Source: Marinospirillum perlucidum | GTDB taxonomy: Bacteria; Pseudomonadota; Gammaproteobacteria; Pseudomonadales; Halomonadaceae | DNA: 64,000 bases | Direction: 5' to 3' | NCBI RefSeq assembly: GCF_003336805.1 | Contig: NZ_QFWJ01000001.1 | Coordinates: 372,001 to 436,000, forward strand | In this document: in pieces, positions 1-7,698 of the stretch | Position numbering within the stretch: position 1 is the first letter of the stretch | Layout of the letters: each line of letters starts with the position of its first letter | Translations under genes and position numbers: made by a program | Notes under the pieces: generated by a model | The model's database searches: none | Told to the model about the DNA's origin: nothing | Seen by the model: only the letters and a program-made list of their open reading frames with translations

Positions 1-716
1 CTGAGCAGGTTAATGCTGCCGGGGAAAGCTATGGAATCGAGCGTTTACTGACGGGGTTGGGCAGTGCTTCCCGTCATAGTCTGATGACGACCCTGATTGC
101 CCAGCTTAAGGAATTCTCCGGTGTTCCTTCCTTTGATGACGATGTCTCCCTGTTTTACGTTAACTTTCCCGAACTCATCTACTTCCAAGACCTGCTCTAC
201 CAGTGTAATAGCAATAACCTGGAACAGCTGGCTATCGACCCCTTTGTCTGGGAATTGACGCTCCAGGGGCGGCAGATCGGTGAGCAGGAAGTACCTGCTC
301 TGTGCAATGATTACCTGCAGGACTTGGGTTTCCCCCAGCCCTTCTGTCAGAAAGCCTTTACCATTATCAGCGAATTGATTAACAACGCCATTGAGCATGG
401 TCTGCTGGACCTCAAATCTGCACTCAAGCAGGATGCCGAGGGATTTCTGGAATACTATGTTTTACGTGAGCAGAAGCTGCAGGAACTTGGAGCTGATGAT
501 CAAGTCAGAATCAGGTTGCAATGGCAGCAGGCTTCTCAAAACCCCTTTGCCTTGCTGATAGAGATAGATCAGAGTGGTAAGGGGTTCAAGGCTGAAGAAG
601 TGCTGCAGCAGCCCCGTACAGAGCTTGCCGGTCGCGGCCTGATGTTGATTAAAAAGCTAGCCAGCCATCTGGAATTCCAGAAGGAAGGGCGCCTGGCTTT
701 GGCTATGTTGGAGTAG
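1..716 (+). CDS. PP2C (SpoIIE-type) phosphatase fused to an anti-sigma-type kinase, 5' partial
   Basis: The frame is open from the window edge (base 3) to TAG at 714-716, leaving 237 residues of a longer protein. The first 45 or so residues end in DDDVSLFYVNF, the typical metal-binding tail of a SpoIIE/PP2C serine phosphatase. The rest is an HATPase domain with all boxes readable: ELINNAIEHG (N box), DQSGKGF (G1) and GRGLMLIKKL (G2). Family knowledge: such fusions, for example HsbR of Pseudomonas, usually carry an N-terminal receiver domain and switch the phosphorylation of a STAS anti-anti-sigma factor. The receiver would lie outside the window, so this is inference. The gene ends 7 bp before cheD, so the two are probably co-transcribed. 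The C-terminal domain is paralogous to that of the convergent gene at 1379-3148. Confidence 0.8.
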   Translation, partial: EQVNAAGESYGIERLLTGLGSASRHSLMTTLIAQLKEFSGVPSFDDDVSLFYVNFPELIYFQDLLYQCNSNNLEQLAIDPFVWELTLQGRQIGEQEVPALCNDYLQDLGFPQPFCQKAFTIISELINNAIEHGLLDLKSALKQDAEGFLEYYVLREQKLQELGADDQVRIRLQWQQASQNPFALLIEIDQSGKGFKAEEVLQQPRTELAGRGLMLIKKLASHLEFQKEGRLALAMLE

Positions 717-723
717 TGGCAAT

Positions 724-1332
724 ATGGAAATAGAAGTGGATAAGCATTTTGCATTGTCGCACTATTTTGACCGGCATTTTGAGGTGCCTGCAGTCAAGGT
801 CCTGCCGGGTGAGTATTATGCGACTGATGAAGGAGAGATGCTGGTCACGGTTCTGGGCTCCTGCGTTGCCGTCTGTCTGAGAGATAACTACTCGGGAATT
901 GGCGGTTTGAACCATTTTCTTCTACCCCATGATTCTTCTGCCAATGCTTCTCCTTTGAATGAATCGGCCCGCTATGGCGTTTATGCCATGGAATTGCTTG
1001 TAAACCATCTACTCAAGCTGGGGGCACAACGCCGTCGCCTGGAAGCCAAGGTGTTTGGTGGGGGCAAGGTGATCAAGGATTTCAACTTTGCCAATGTCGG
1101 CGAGCGTAATGTGAAGTTTGTGATGGAACATCTACGCAACGAAGGCATTCCCGTCGTTGCCAAGGATGTATTGGATATCTATCCGCGCAAGGTGCACTTT
1201 TTCCCTTCTACCGGCAAGGTGATGTTGAAGAAGATCAATACCCTTCACAACCGCACCATTGTGGAAAGGGAAAACAAATACCTCAAGCAGGTGGAGCACA
1301 AGCCACAGGTTGGCGAAGTGGATCTCTTCTAA
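724..1332 (+). CDS. cheD: CheD chemoreceptor glutamine deamidase
   Basis: This 202-residue protein is a full-length CheD, which deamidates (and can demethylate) glutamines on methyl-accepting chemotaxis proteins and in some species interacts with CheC. The catalytic Cys47 lies in LGSCVAVCL and His64 in GGLNHFLLP; the family Gly-rich strand follows at VFGGGKV. The ATG at 724 has a GGAG about 8 bases upstream, inside the end of the previous gene. It follows a PP2C/kinase fusion by 7 bp, which suggests the end of a chemosensory operon whose CheA, CheW and receptor genes lie upstream of the window. The 46-bp gap to the convergent gene holds only a short GC hairpin. Confidence 0.93.
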   Translation: MEIEVDKHFALSHYFDRHFEVPAVKVLPGEYYATDEGEMLVTVLGSCVAVCLRDNYSGIGGLNHFLLPHDSSANASPLNESARYGVYAMELLVNHLLKLGAQRRRLEAKVFGGGKVIKDFNFANVGERNVKFVMEHLRNEGIPVVAKDVLDIYPRKVHFFPSTGKVMLKKINTLHNRTIVERENKYLKQVEHKPQVGEVDLF

Positions 1333-1378
1333 CTCTAGGCGGTTACCTGCCGCCAGCGGCGGAAACTTTTTGCTCGTT

Positions 1379-3148
1379 TTAAAGACGGGCTATGATGAAG
1401 TGGCCGTCTTCCAGTACCTCAAGATGACTGTAGTGGCAGTGGAAATTATGGTCGTCCAGATGCAGGAGGGCTGACTGGCCTAGTCCGTTATCCCTGACCT
1501 GGATTTCCAGTTTCCCCCGCTCAACTGCCGTGCCCGGTTCGCTGAACATGCATAACTCCAGAAAAGAATCGGCGGGAAGGCGTTCCAGAGCTTCACGGCG
1601 TTGCTGGTAGTAATACTGCAGGCCAGCCTCGCCCTTGGTTTCCAAGAGCTGGCTTTTAAGGTTAGGTGAGAGTTCCAGGATATTGCTGTGGAGTACCCAG
1701 GAGGTAAGCTCATGGGCTACTGTAAAGATTCTCTGGATAAGCGGTGTGTCCATCCCCAGGGTTTGCAGAAAATCATGGGTCAAAGCAGGTAGGGCTTCAT
1801 TGATCAGCTGCTCACCTTGGACTTTGATCTTCCACTCAAAAGGGTCTCTGGGTAAATTCAGGTCTGTAAACTGGCAGCCTTCAGCCGGTGATAAACGGGA
1901 TTTGAGGCGATCAAAGTCCATTAATACCAGCGAGATATCATCATCGGGGATGGCTTGCCTGGAGTGATCTTCTACTGCTTCCAGCAAGCCAGTAATGTAA
2001 TTGTCCGGCTGTAACTGGCGCAATTTGTCCAGCAGTCGCTTTTCACCAAAGCTGTCATCTTCGCCATTGACCTGTTCCAACAGGCCGTCACTCATGGACA
2101 GCAGATACCCGTCCTGCGGGAGGGGTAATCTTTCCGCTGAGGTTTCAAATAACTGATCATCCAGAATGCCCAGGGCCATATGCCGGGATTGAAAGCTCTG
2201 CAGGACTTCACCCTGGGCGTTGACCAGGAGGGATTGGGGCATAGCGCCGTTCCAAAGCCGTAATTCCTGATCCATAGGGTCGAGCTCGATCAGAGTAGCG
2301 GCAACGAAACGGTCATCGGGTAGATCATTGAGCAGCCGCTTATTCATTTCTCGCAGAATAAAGGGCATGCGATGTCCCTTGTTCACCATGGCATCAAATA
2401 CGGAAATGACCGGCATGATGGTAATAGTAGCGGATAGACCATGACCGGTAGCATCGGCCAGGAGTACAAAAATACTCCCCGAGGGAGAGCGGCGCACCAG
2501 TACGATATCGCCACTGAAATTGCTGGAAGAGCGGATACTGTGGGTTACACCCAGGGGGTCATCGGCATTCTTGTCGATCAGGTGGCCGTAGAGAATTTCG
2601 GCCGCCATGGAGTCTTCGTGTTCCGACTCTTCCAGGGCTGTTTCCAGCAGGCTTTTATCTACCAGAATGCTATCCAGCTGGCGGGCCAGCTTGTTTACCT
2701 CTTCAAAGGCTTCACTGATTTCATTAAAGACAAAGCCTTCAGGCTGGGCATTAAAGTCGCGCAAATCCTGGGCGGACTGGATGCTGTTGATTTGTTTCTG
2801 GAATCTTGACAGTGCCCGGTTAATCCGGCGCACTGCCAGGTGCGAGAGGTAACCGGCCAGCAGCAGAAAAAACAGTGAGAAAAAACTGAAACTGAGGATA
2901 TAGGTGAAGCGAACATCAGCAGTGATTGGGGGGAGCTGAATCTGGATATCCTGATCCGGGAAGCGTTCCTGCAGTTGTTCCTTGGCAACGGCTTCCTGGC
3001 GGGCCATCAGGGCTTCGTATTGCAGTGATGAGACAGTGGAGGCGCCCACGAAAACAATCAGGCAACTGAGTGCAATAGCAAAAAAGATATACCAGCGTAA
3101 CGAAAGCTGGCGTTTGGATGTGAAAAGTCGGATCAAAAAGAACTCCAC
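1379..3148 (-). CDS. Membrane-bound PP2C phosphatase with a decayed C-terminal HATPase domain
   Basis: 589 residues. Two membrane segments (about 17-39 and 82-105) bracket a short periplasmic loop, followed by a HAMP-like linker (105-160) and a SpoIIE/PP2C phosphatase core (about 205-415). Phosphatase motifs are intact: SGD at 212-214, ADATGHG at 231-237, MSDG at 352-355 and PDDDISLVLMDF at 401-412. Residues 430-589 align by eye with the HATPase half of the partial gene at 1-716 (DPFEW, ALPALTHDFLQTLG, IFTVAHEL), but the nucleotide-binding residues are gone: the N box reads ELTSWVLHSN, with Trp484 in place of Asn, and the G2 box is missing; only RDNGLG remains of G1. The phosphatase is probably active and the kinase dead. 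It is convergent with cheD. The likely target is a STAS-domain antagonist, not seen in this window. Confidence 0.85.
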   Translation of the reverse strand: MEFFLIRLFTSKRQLSLRWYIFFAIALSCLIVFVGASTVSSLQYEALMARQEAVAKEQLQERFPDQDIQIQLPPITADVRFTYILSFSFFSLFFLLLAGYLSHLAVRRINRALSRFQKQINSIQSAQDLRDFNAQPEGFVFNEISEAFEEVNKLARQLDSILVDKSLLETALEESEHEDSMAAEILYGHLIDKNADDPLGVTHSIRSSSNFSGDIVLVRRSPSGSIFVLLADATGHGLSATITIMPVISVFDAMVNKGHRMPFILREMNKRLLNDLPDDRFVAATLIELDPMDQELRLWNGAMPQSLLVNAQGEVLQSFQSRHMALGILDDQLFETSAERLPLPQDGYLLSMSDGLLEQVNGEDDSFGEKRLLDKLRQLQPDNYITGLLEAVEDHSRQAIPDDDISLVLMDFDRLKSRLSPAEGCQFTDLNLPRDPFEWKIKVQGEQLINEALPALTHDFLQTLGMDTPLIQRIFTVAHELTSWVLHSNILELSPNLKSQLLETKGEAGLQYYYQQRREALERLPADSFLELCMFSEPGTAVERGKLEIQVRDNGLGQSALLHLDDHNFHCHYSHLEVLEDGHFIIARL

Positions 3149-3235
3149 TGACGGATGGTCGACAACTCGAGATGTTGTTTATGTTAACTGATAGTTGCCA
3201 TTTGTCACCAGTGAAGGCTGTCCGGAGAGTCAAAC

Positions 3236-3263
3236 AAAAAAAGCGGCTTCGAGGGAAGCCGCT
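3236..3263 (-). terminator. Rho-independent terminator of the SCP2-domain gene
   Basis: On the minus strand AGCGGCTT and AAGCCGCT form an 8-bp perfect stem with a 6-base loop followed by seven T. It lies 36 bp past the stop of the SCP2 gene. The same DNA lies upstream of the PP2C gene start at 3148. Confidence 0.88.
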
Positions 3264-3298
3264 AAAACATGCAGGGACAGGGGAAAGCTGGGGAGGGG

Positions 3299-3613
3299 TT
3301 ATACCGGGAAAAGTGCCGACAGCTTGGTGGCCAGCATCATGTCGCCCTCGGCGCGAAGCTTGCCTGCCATAAAGGCTTGCATGCCGTCTTCTTCGCCAGT
3401 CAGGACATCCTTGAGAGTGTCCTTGTTCATGATCAGGGTAACGGAAGGGTCATCATGCTCGCCTTCAAGGATTTCACAAGCGCCATCTTTAATGATGATA
3501 TGGTAGTTGTCAGCATCTTCGATATTGAACTGAAACACTTCGTCCATACCGCTGGCTGCTTCTGCATTGAACTTGTCTTTCAGGCCTTCGATAATGGCGT
3601 TGATGTTAGCCAT
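3299..3613 (-). CDS. SCP2 sterol-binding domain protein
   Basis: A 104-residue protein that is nothing but one SCP2 fold: an N-terminal helix (INAIIEGLKDKFNAEAASG), a beta sheet carrying FQFNIEDADNYHIIIKDG, and the closing PSVTLIMNKDTLKDVLTGEEDG and AFMAGKLRAEGDM segments typical of the family. SCP2 domains bind acyl or isoprenoid lipids in a hydrophobic tunnel; stand-alone bacterial copies have no established role. There is no signal peptide, so it is cytoplasmic. It is monocistronic, with its own terminator and a 102-bp divergent gap to sohB. A good ribosome site (AGAGGAC) precedes the ATG. Confidence 0.85.
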   Translation of the reverse strand: MANINAIIEGLKDKFNAEAASGMDEVFQFNIEDADNYHIIIKDGACEILEGEHDDPSVTLIMNKDTLKDVLTGEEDGMQAFMAGKLRAEGDMMLATKLSALFPV

Positions 3614-3715
3614 GGTGGTGTCCTCTTATTGGTGAAACTGAACAGTTAACTGAAGCATATTTCAAACGTATGTTTTAATCAAGCCCTGTTTATCTTTTTA
3701 TTCAAGGAGTCTTCT

Positions 3716-4735
3716 GTGCCCGAATTTATTCTTGATTACCTGGGGTTTTTGCTCAAGGTACTGACGCTGGTGTTGGCCGTCCTGGTTGTGCTGGGGGTCG
3801 CTGCGGCCATACGCAGAAGCCGTGCTGGTCAAGAGCAACTGGAGATTAGCTCACTCAATGATCGCCTGCAGGGATATCAGGAGGAGCTGAAGGAAAACTG
3901 GTTAGAAGGCAAGGCGCTGAAGCAGGAGCGTAAACGCACCAAGCAGGAGAAGAAGCAGCGTAAAGAAGACCTGGCGGAGCGCCCTAGAGTTTTTGTTCTG
4001 GATTTTAAAGGGGATTTGAGTGCCAGCCGAGCCGGAGCCTTGGGGCGCGAGATTAGCTGTTTGCTGGGGCTTTTGCGCTCACAGGATGAAGTGGTGGTGA
4101 GATTGGAAAGTGCAGGAGGCTTTGTTCACAGCTACGGTTATGCGGCAGCCCAGTTGCAGCGTTTGCGTGACCAGGAGATACGCCTGACCGTTTGCGTGGA
4201 TAAAGTGGCTGCTTCCGGTGGCTATATGATGGCCAGTACAGCCAATCAGCTATTGGCGGCTCCCTTCGCTGTGATTGGTTCCATCGGGGTGGTTGCCGAG
4301 ATGCCCAACGTCCATCGTCTGTTGAAAAAACACGATGTCGATTATGAGGTGCTGACAGCCGGAGAATACAAGCGCACCCTGACCCTTATGGGTGAAAATA
4401 CCGAGGAAGGGCGGCAAAAGTTTGTGGATGACCTGGAAGCAACCCATCAGTTGTTCAAAAGCTATGTGCAGCGCAACCGTACCCATCTGGATATTGATCG
4501 AGTGGCGCGAGGGGAAATCTGGTATGGCGAGCAGGCCTTCAGCCTGAACCTGGTGGATCAGCTGATGACCAGTGATGATTATTTGCTCAAGCGGATGGCT
4601 GATGCCGAAGTCTTTTCACTGCAGTTAAAAAGAATGTCTCCGCTGGTGGAAAGAGTCACGGCTCAAGCAGCCAGGGTGTTCGAGCAGCGTATCCAAAGCT
4701 GGTGGCCCAGGTTGCAATTGCCTTTTAAGCGTTAG
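3716..4735 (+). CDS. sohB: SohB-type inner-membrane S49 peptidase
   Basis: 339 residues, starting at GTG 3716 behind CAAGGAG. One N-terminal membrane anchor (about 10-31) is followed by a charged, coiled-coil-prone linker rich in Lys and Glu (40-88) and an S49 (signal peptide peptidase A-like) domain. The Ser/Lys dyad is readable: Ser167 in KVAASGGYMMA and Lys219 in AGEYKRTLT. The GSIGVVAEMP loop that shapes the active site is also present. SohB of E. coli is a periplasmic-side protease related to SppA; its natural substrates are not settled. The gene is monocistronic and its stop lies 4 bases before the MITE-like element. Confidence 0.93.
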   Translation: MPEFILDYLGFLLKVLTLVLAVLVVLGVAAAIRRSRAGQEQLEISSLNDRLQGYQEELKENWLEGKALKQERKRTKQEKKQRKEDLAERPRVFVLDFKGDLSASRAGALGREISCLLGLLRSQDEVVVRLESAGGFVHSYGYAAAQLQRLRDQEIRLTVCVDKVAASGGYMMASTANQLLAAPFAVIGSIGVVAEMPNVHRLLKKHDVDYEVLTAGEYKRTLTLMGENTEEGRQKFVDDLEATHQLFKSYVQRNRTHLDIDRVARGEIWYGEQAFSLNLVDQLMTSDDYLLKRMADAEVFSLQLKRMSPLVERVTAQAARVFEQRIQSWWPRLQLPFKR

Positions 4736-4739
4736 GAAA

Positions 4740-4871
4740 CCTCTGATTAACTATTGCGCTTGCTTATACTGCGTTGAAATTGTCCTCAAATTGCTCATTT
4801 ACTCGAAGTAAACTCCGCTTTTTCGTCCAATTTCGCCTTGTCTAACCTGCACTCATTACGTTAATCAGAGG
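4740..4871 (+). repeat. 132-bp MITE-like inverted-repeat element
   Basis: The element is bounded by perfect 12-bp inverted repeats, CCTCTGATTAAC at 4740-4751 and GTTAATCAGAGG at 4860-4871. Inside, a second pair (GAAATTG 4776-4782, CAATTTC 4828-4834) and a central hairpin (TTTAC 4798-4802, GTAAA 4808-4812) mean the whole unit can fold into one long cruciform. It codes for nothing and separates sohB from the convergent arsR-type gene. I recognise similar CTCTGATTAA-ended repeats from other gammaproteobacteria but cannot name a family. No second copy was seen in this window, and no clear target-site duplication. Confidence 0.75.
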
Positions 4872-4875
4872 CATC

Positions 4876-5190
4876 TTAGGTCGTGCAGTACATGTTGTGC
4901 AGGGTGCGGATGACCTGCTTGGCTTCCTCACCCTTGAGTGAATAGTAGATGGTCTGGGATTCACGGCGTGTTTTAACCAGGCCGTCGCGACGCAAAATCG
5001 CCAGATGTTGTGACAGGGCCGATTGGCTGAGATCGAGGCAGGTATTGAGTTCTGTCACGGACATTTCCTTATCATCCAGATAACAGAGAATCATCAGTCG
5101 GCTCTCGTTGGCCAGGGCCTTCAACAGGGTGGTGGCCTGCTGGGCATTGCCTCGGAGTTCATTGATCAGTGGATTGCCAGAGTTAGCCAT
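4876..5190 (-). CDS. ArsR-family regulator of the BigR/SqrR (persulfide-sensing) type
   Basis: 104 residues of a compact ArsR/SmtB winged helix; the recognition helix is DLSQSALSQHLAILRRDGL and the wing is RRESQTIYYSL. The metal-site signature ELCVCDL is absent (ELNTCLD instead). Two other cysteines stand out: Cys36 in RLMILCYL and Cys102 in NMYC, 66 residues apart. As I recall, this spacing is the same as the sensor cysteines of SqrR and BigR, and the IYYSL and MYC context matches the YgaV/BigR branch. The likely role is therefore derepression by hydrogen sulfide, persulfide or oxidants, with sulfide-oxidation genes as possible targets, none of which are in this window. A perfect inverted repeat sits at 5225-5249 over its presumed promoter. 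Confidence 0.85.
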   Translation of the reverse strand: MANSGNPLINELRGNAQQATTLLKALANESRLMILCYLDDKEMSVTELNTCLDLSQSALSQHLAILRRDGLVKTRRESQTIYYSLKGEEAKQVIRTLHNMYCTT

Positions 5191-5654
5191 AAAGTTGTGT
5201 CCAGTAGAAGTCTGATATTCTTGGTGCCACTTACTCTATAAAAGTGGCAGTGCTCAGTGTTTATGTAAAACCCATTTTTCAGCCAAGCGGCGAGCAGAGA
5301 AGCAGGTCGGTTGGCACCGATTCAAAGCTCGCCTTCCAGCTTTTTACGAATGAGTATATTTTCTTTTACTTATTCTACTCTTTTTCCTGGCTTTGTTGAC
5401 ACCCCCTGACCGAGGCAAAATTTTTTTACCGGCTAGTCAGAGATTTGTTTTCTGCACTCAAGGGCCTGATTGTCAGCAATTTAGCTGCAGCCATTCAATA
5501 CGGGCAAGGGCTGTATTGCCCAGTCATTGCTGGTTTGCGCCTTTCGTATTAGTTTCAAACGGCTTCTGGTGCTTTAGAGTTACACCCTGATAACGGTAAA
5601 GTGTCGACACTGTGCAGGTGTGGGCCAATAACAATTGACTCAGAGGCGAGGAAG
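5191..5654. other. Divergent intergenic region between the ArsR-type gene and prpE
   Basis: 464 bp without a convincing gene. It carries the inverted repeat at 5225-5249, an AT-rich stretch (5345-5390), and a TTGACA at 5394-5399 with only a poor -10 17 bases later. The open frames crossing it have no ribosome site or recognisable product. The last 55 bases are upstream of the real prpE start and are in frame with it but are not thought to be translated. Confidence 0.6.
5225..5249. promoter_or_regulatory. Inverted-repeat operator candidate of the ArsR-type gene
   Basis: TGCCACTT (5225-5232) and AAGTGGCA (5242-5249) are perfect 8-bp inverted repeats around a 9-base AT-rich centre that reads TTATAG/TATAGA on the minus strand, a plausible -10. 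It starts 35 bp upstream of the regulator's ATG, the expected place for an autorepression site. Confidence 0.6.
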
Positions 5655-7544
5655 ATGACCTATAAAGCTGAATACGAGCGTTCTATCAAAGAGCCGGAAG
5701 CGTTCTGGGGTGAGCAGGCCAAGAATCTGCCCTGGTTTACCCAGCCCACCAAAATGCTGGAAAAAGATGAAAAGGGTGCCTGGCGCTGGTTTGTCGATGG
5801 TGAAATGAACACCAGCTACTGTGCTCTGGACTATCACGTTGAAAATGGGCGTGCGGATCAGACTGCTGTTATTTATGACTCGCCGGTAACCGATACTAAA
5901 TCCAAGTTGACCTACCGTCAGATGCGCGATCAGGTAGCCAAGTTTGCAGGTGGCCTGCGTAAACTGGGTGTGGAGAAGGGTGACCGGGTCGTTATTTATA
6001 TGCCCATGGTGCCTGAAGCTCTGGTTGCCATGTACGCCTGTGCCCGTCTGGGTGCGGTTCACTCGGTCGTGTTTGGTGGTTTTGCTCCGCACGAGCTGGC
6101 TGTACGTATTGATGATGCCAAGCCCAAGGTTATCGTTTCCGCTTCCTGCGGTATCGAAGTCAGCAAGGTCATTCCCTACAAAGGCTTGTTGGATGATGCC
6201 ATCAGCCAGGCCGAACACAAGCCTGATCATCTGGTTGTTCTGCAGCGTCCCCAGCAGACCTGTGAGCTCAATTCCGAGCGTGACGTTGATTGGGAAGAAG
6301 TTAGCAAGGCTGATCCGGTCGAGCCTGTAGCCGTTAAGGCCACCGATCCTCTGTATATCCTTTACACTTCAGGTACCACCGGTAAGCCTAAAGGCGTTGT
6401 ACGTGACAATGGCGGTCATGCCGTTGCGCTCAAGTACAGCATGAAAACCGTTTACGACATTAATCCCGGTGAAGTCTTCATGGCGGCTTCGGATGTGGGT
6501 TGGGTTGTTGGCCACTCTTACATTGTTTATGCACCGCTGCTGGCTGGTTGCACCACCATTGTTTATGAAGGCAAGCCGGTCAAGACGCCGGATGCCGGTG
6601 CTTTCTGGCGCATGATCGAAGAATACCAGATCAAAGGGTTCTTCACGGCACCGACTGCCTTCCGTGCCGTCAAGAAAGAAGACCCTGAAGGCAAGCTGCT
6701 GGCACAGTATGATATTTCCAGCCTCAAGGCCATGTTCCTGGCAGGTGAGCGCCTGGATCCTCCTACTTATCACTGGTTGAATGAGCTGCTGCCCGTTCCC
6801 GTGATCGATCACTGGTGGCAGACAGAAACTGGCTGGGCGATTGCCGGTAACATGATGGGTATCGAACCGGTAGAACCCAAGCCAGGTTCGGCCACCTACC
6901 CAACGCCCGGTTTTGATGTCCAGATTCTGGATGGCAAGGGTAACCAGGCACCGGCCAATGAAGAAGGCAGTGTTGTGGTTAAACTGCCCATGCCTCCCGG
7001 CTGCCTGACTACCATCTGGGGTGACCATGCCCGTTATGAAGGTTCCTACATGTCAGCCTATCCCGGCTACTATCTGACCGGTGACGGCGGTAAATTTGAT
7101 GAAGACGGCTACCTCTTTATCATGGGGCGTACCGATGACGTCATTAATGTGGCGGGCCACCGTCTGTCGACCGGTGAGATGGAAGAAATTGTGGCTTCTC
7201 ACCCTGGTGTGGCCGAGTGTGCGGTTATCGGTGTTAGCGATGAGCTGAAAGGTCAGCTACCCGTAGGTCTGGTTATTACTAAAGATGGCTGGGATGGCGA
7301 TCCCGAAGAGCTGGAAAAAGAACTGGCTGCATTGGTTCGCAAGGAAATTGGTGCCATTGCCTGCTACAAGCAGACGCTGGTTGTCGATCGCCTGCCCAAG
7401 ACTCGCTCGGGTAAAATTCTGCGCAAGATTCTGCGTAGCATTGCTGATGGTAAGGAGTATCAAGTGCCTTCCACCATTGATGATCCTGCCAGTCTGGAAG
7501 AGATTGAAGATGCCATGAAAGGCCAGGGCCTGGTTCAGTCCTAA
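5655..7544 (+). CDS. prpE: Propionyl-CoA synthetase (AMP-forming)
   Basis: 629 residues from the ATG at 5655, which is preceded by GAGGCGAGGAAG; the frame continues 18 codons upstream but without a ribosome site, and 629 matches PrpE (about 628). Class I adenylate-forming enzyme: P-loop-like YTSGTTGKPKGVVR at 237-250, the acceptor region IDHWWQTETGWAI, TGDGG, and the C-terminal hinge GRTDDVINVAGHR. The SGK motif at Lys587 is the usual acetyl/propionyl-lysine control point. The length, the VFGGFAPHEL block and the overall sequence fit the PrpE/ACSS3 branch better than Acs, but activity with acetate cannot be excluded. No methylcitrate-cycle genes are adjacent. Confidence 0.9.
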   Translation: MTYKAEYERSIKEPEAFWGEQAKNLPWFTQPTKMLEKDEKGAWRWFVDGEMNTSYCALDYHVENGRADQTAVIYDSPVTDTKSKLTYRQMRDQVAKFAGGLRKLGVEKGDRVVIYMPMVPEALVAMYACARLGAVHSVVFGGFAPHELAVRIDDAKPKVIVSASCGIEVSKVIPYKGLLDDAISQAEHKPDHLVVLQRPQQTCELNSERDVDWEEVSKADPVEPVAVKATDPLYILYTSGTTGKPKGVVRDNGGHAVALKYSMKTVYDINPGEVFMAASDVGWVVGHSYIVYAPLLAGCTTIVYEGKPVKTPDAGAFWRMIEEYQIKGFFTAPTAFRAVKKEDPEGKLLAQYDISSLKAMFLAGERLDPPTYHWLNELLPVPVIDHWWQTETGWAIAGNMMGIEPVEPKPGSATYPTPGFDVQILDGKGNQAPANEEGSVVVKLPMPPGCLTTIWGDHARYEGSYMSAYPGYYLTGDGGKFDEDGYLFIMGRTDDVINVAGHRLSTGEMEEIVASHPGVAECAVIGVSDELKGQLPVGLVITKDGWDGDPEELEKELAALVRKEIGAIACYKQTLVVDRLPKTRSGKILRKILRSIADGKEYQVPSTIDDPASLEEIEDAMKGQGLVQS

Positions 7545-7586
7545 GCATTTGCGGCCCGTGCCAGGTTTTTAGATCCTGGTGACCCA

Positions 7587-7619
7587 AGCCTCCCCCGCAA
7601 AAGCGGGTGGAGGCTTTTT
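7587..7619 (+). terminator. Rho-independent terminator of prpE
   Basis: AGCCTCC-CCCGC pairs with GCGGG-T-GGAGGCT around an AAAA loop and is followed by TTTTTATTT. It ends just before the yhhQ promoter. Confidence 0.92.
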
Positions 7620-7633
7620 ATTTGCGTGGAGCT

Positions 7634-7642
7634 TGCTATAAT
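7634..7642 (+). promoter_or_regulatory. Extended -10 promoter of the preQ1 riboswitch/yhhQ transcript
   Basis: TGC precedes a perfect TATAAT (7637-7642). No good -35 can exist, because the expected position falls in the T-run of the preceding terminator, so the extended -10 probably suffices. Transcription would begin near 7650, about 10 bases before the riboswitch. Confidence 0.65.
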
Positions 7643-7659
7643 GCCCGACTTCATTCACC

Positions 7660-7691
7660 CAGGGTTCCCTCGCCCCCTGACAAAAAAAGGA
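7660..7691 (+). promoter_or_regulatory. preQ1-I riboswitch controlling yhhQ translation
   Basis: The segment matches the class I preQ1 fold element by element: P1 CAGGG (7660-7664) with CCCTG (7675-7679); loop 1 TTC; CCT (7668-7670) as the 5' strand of the pseudoknot; then ACAAAAAA, the A-rich tail; then AGG (7688-7690) pairing with CCT. The Bacillus queC aptamer has the same order (AGAGG-TTC-TAG, CCTCT-ATAAAAAA-CTA). The pseudoknot uses the AGGA that is also the ribosome site 7 bases before the yhhQ ATG at 7699, so ligand binding should block translation. Genes of the COG1738 transporter family are known preQ1 riboswitch targets. Confidence 0.88.
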
Positions 7692-7698
7692 TGCTGGC

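Noticed and set aside
1346-1372. CCGCC-AGC-GGCGG hairpin followed by a T-rich run after cheD
   Set aside because: Three-base loop, 5-bp stem and an interrupted T-run make it too weak to call as a terminator.
5601-5654. 18-codon N-terminal extension of prpE
   Set aside because: No ribosome site before it, and starting at 5655 gives the normal PrpE length and a good ribosome site.
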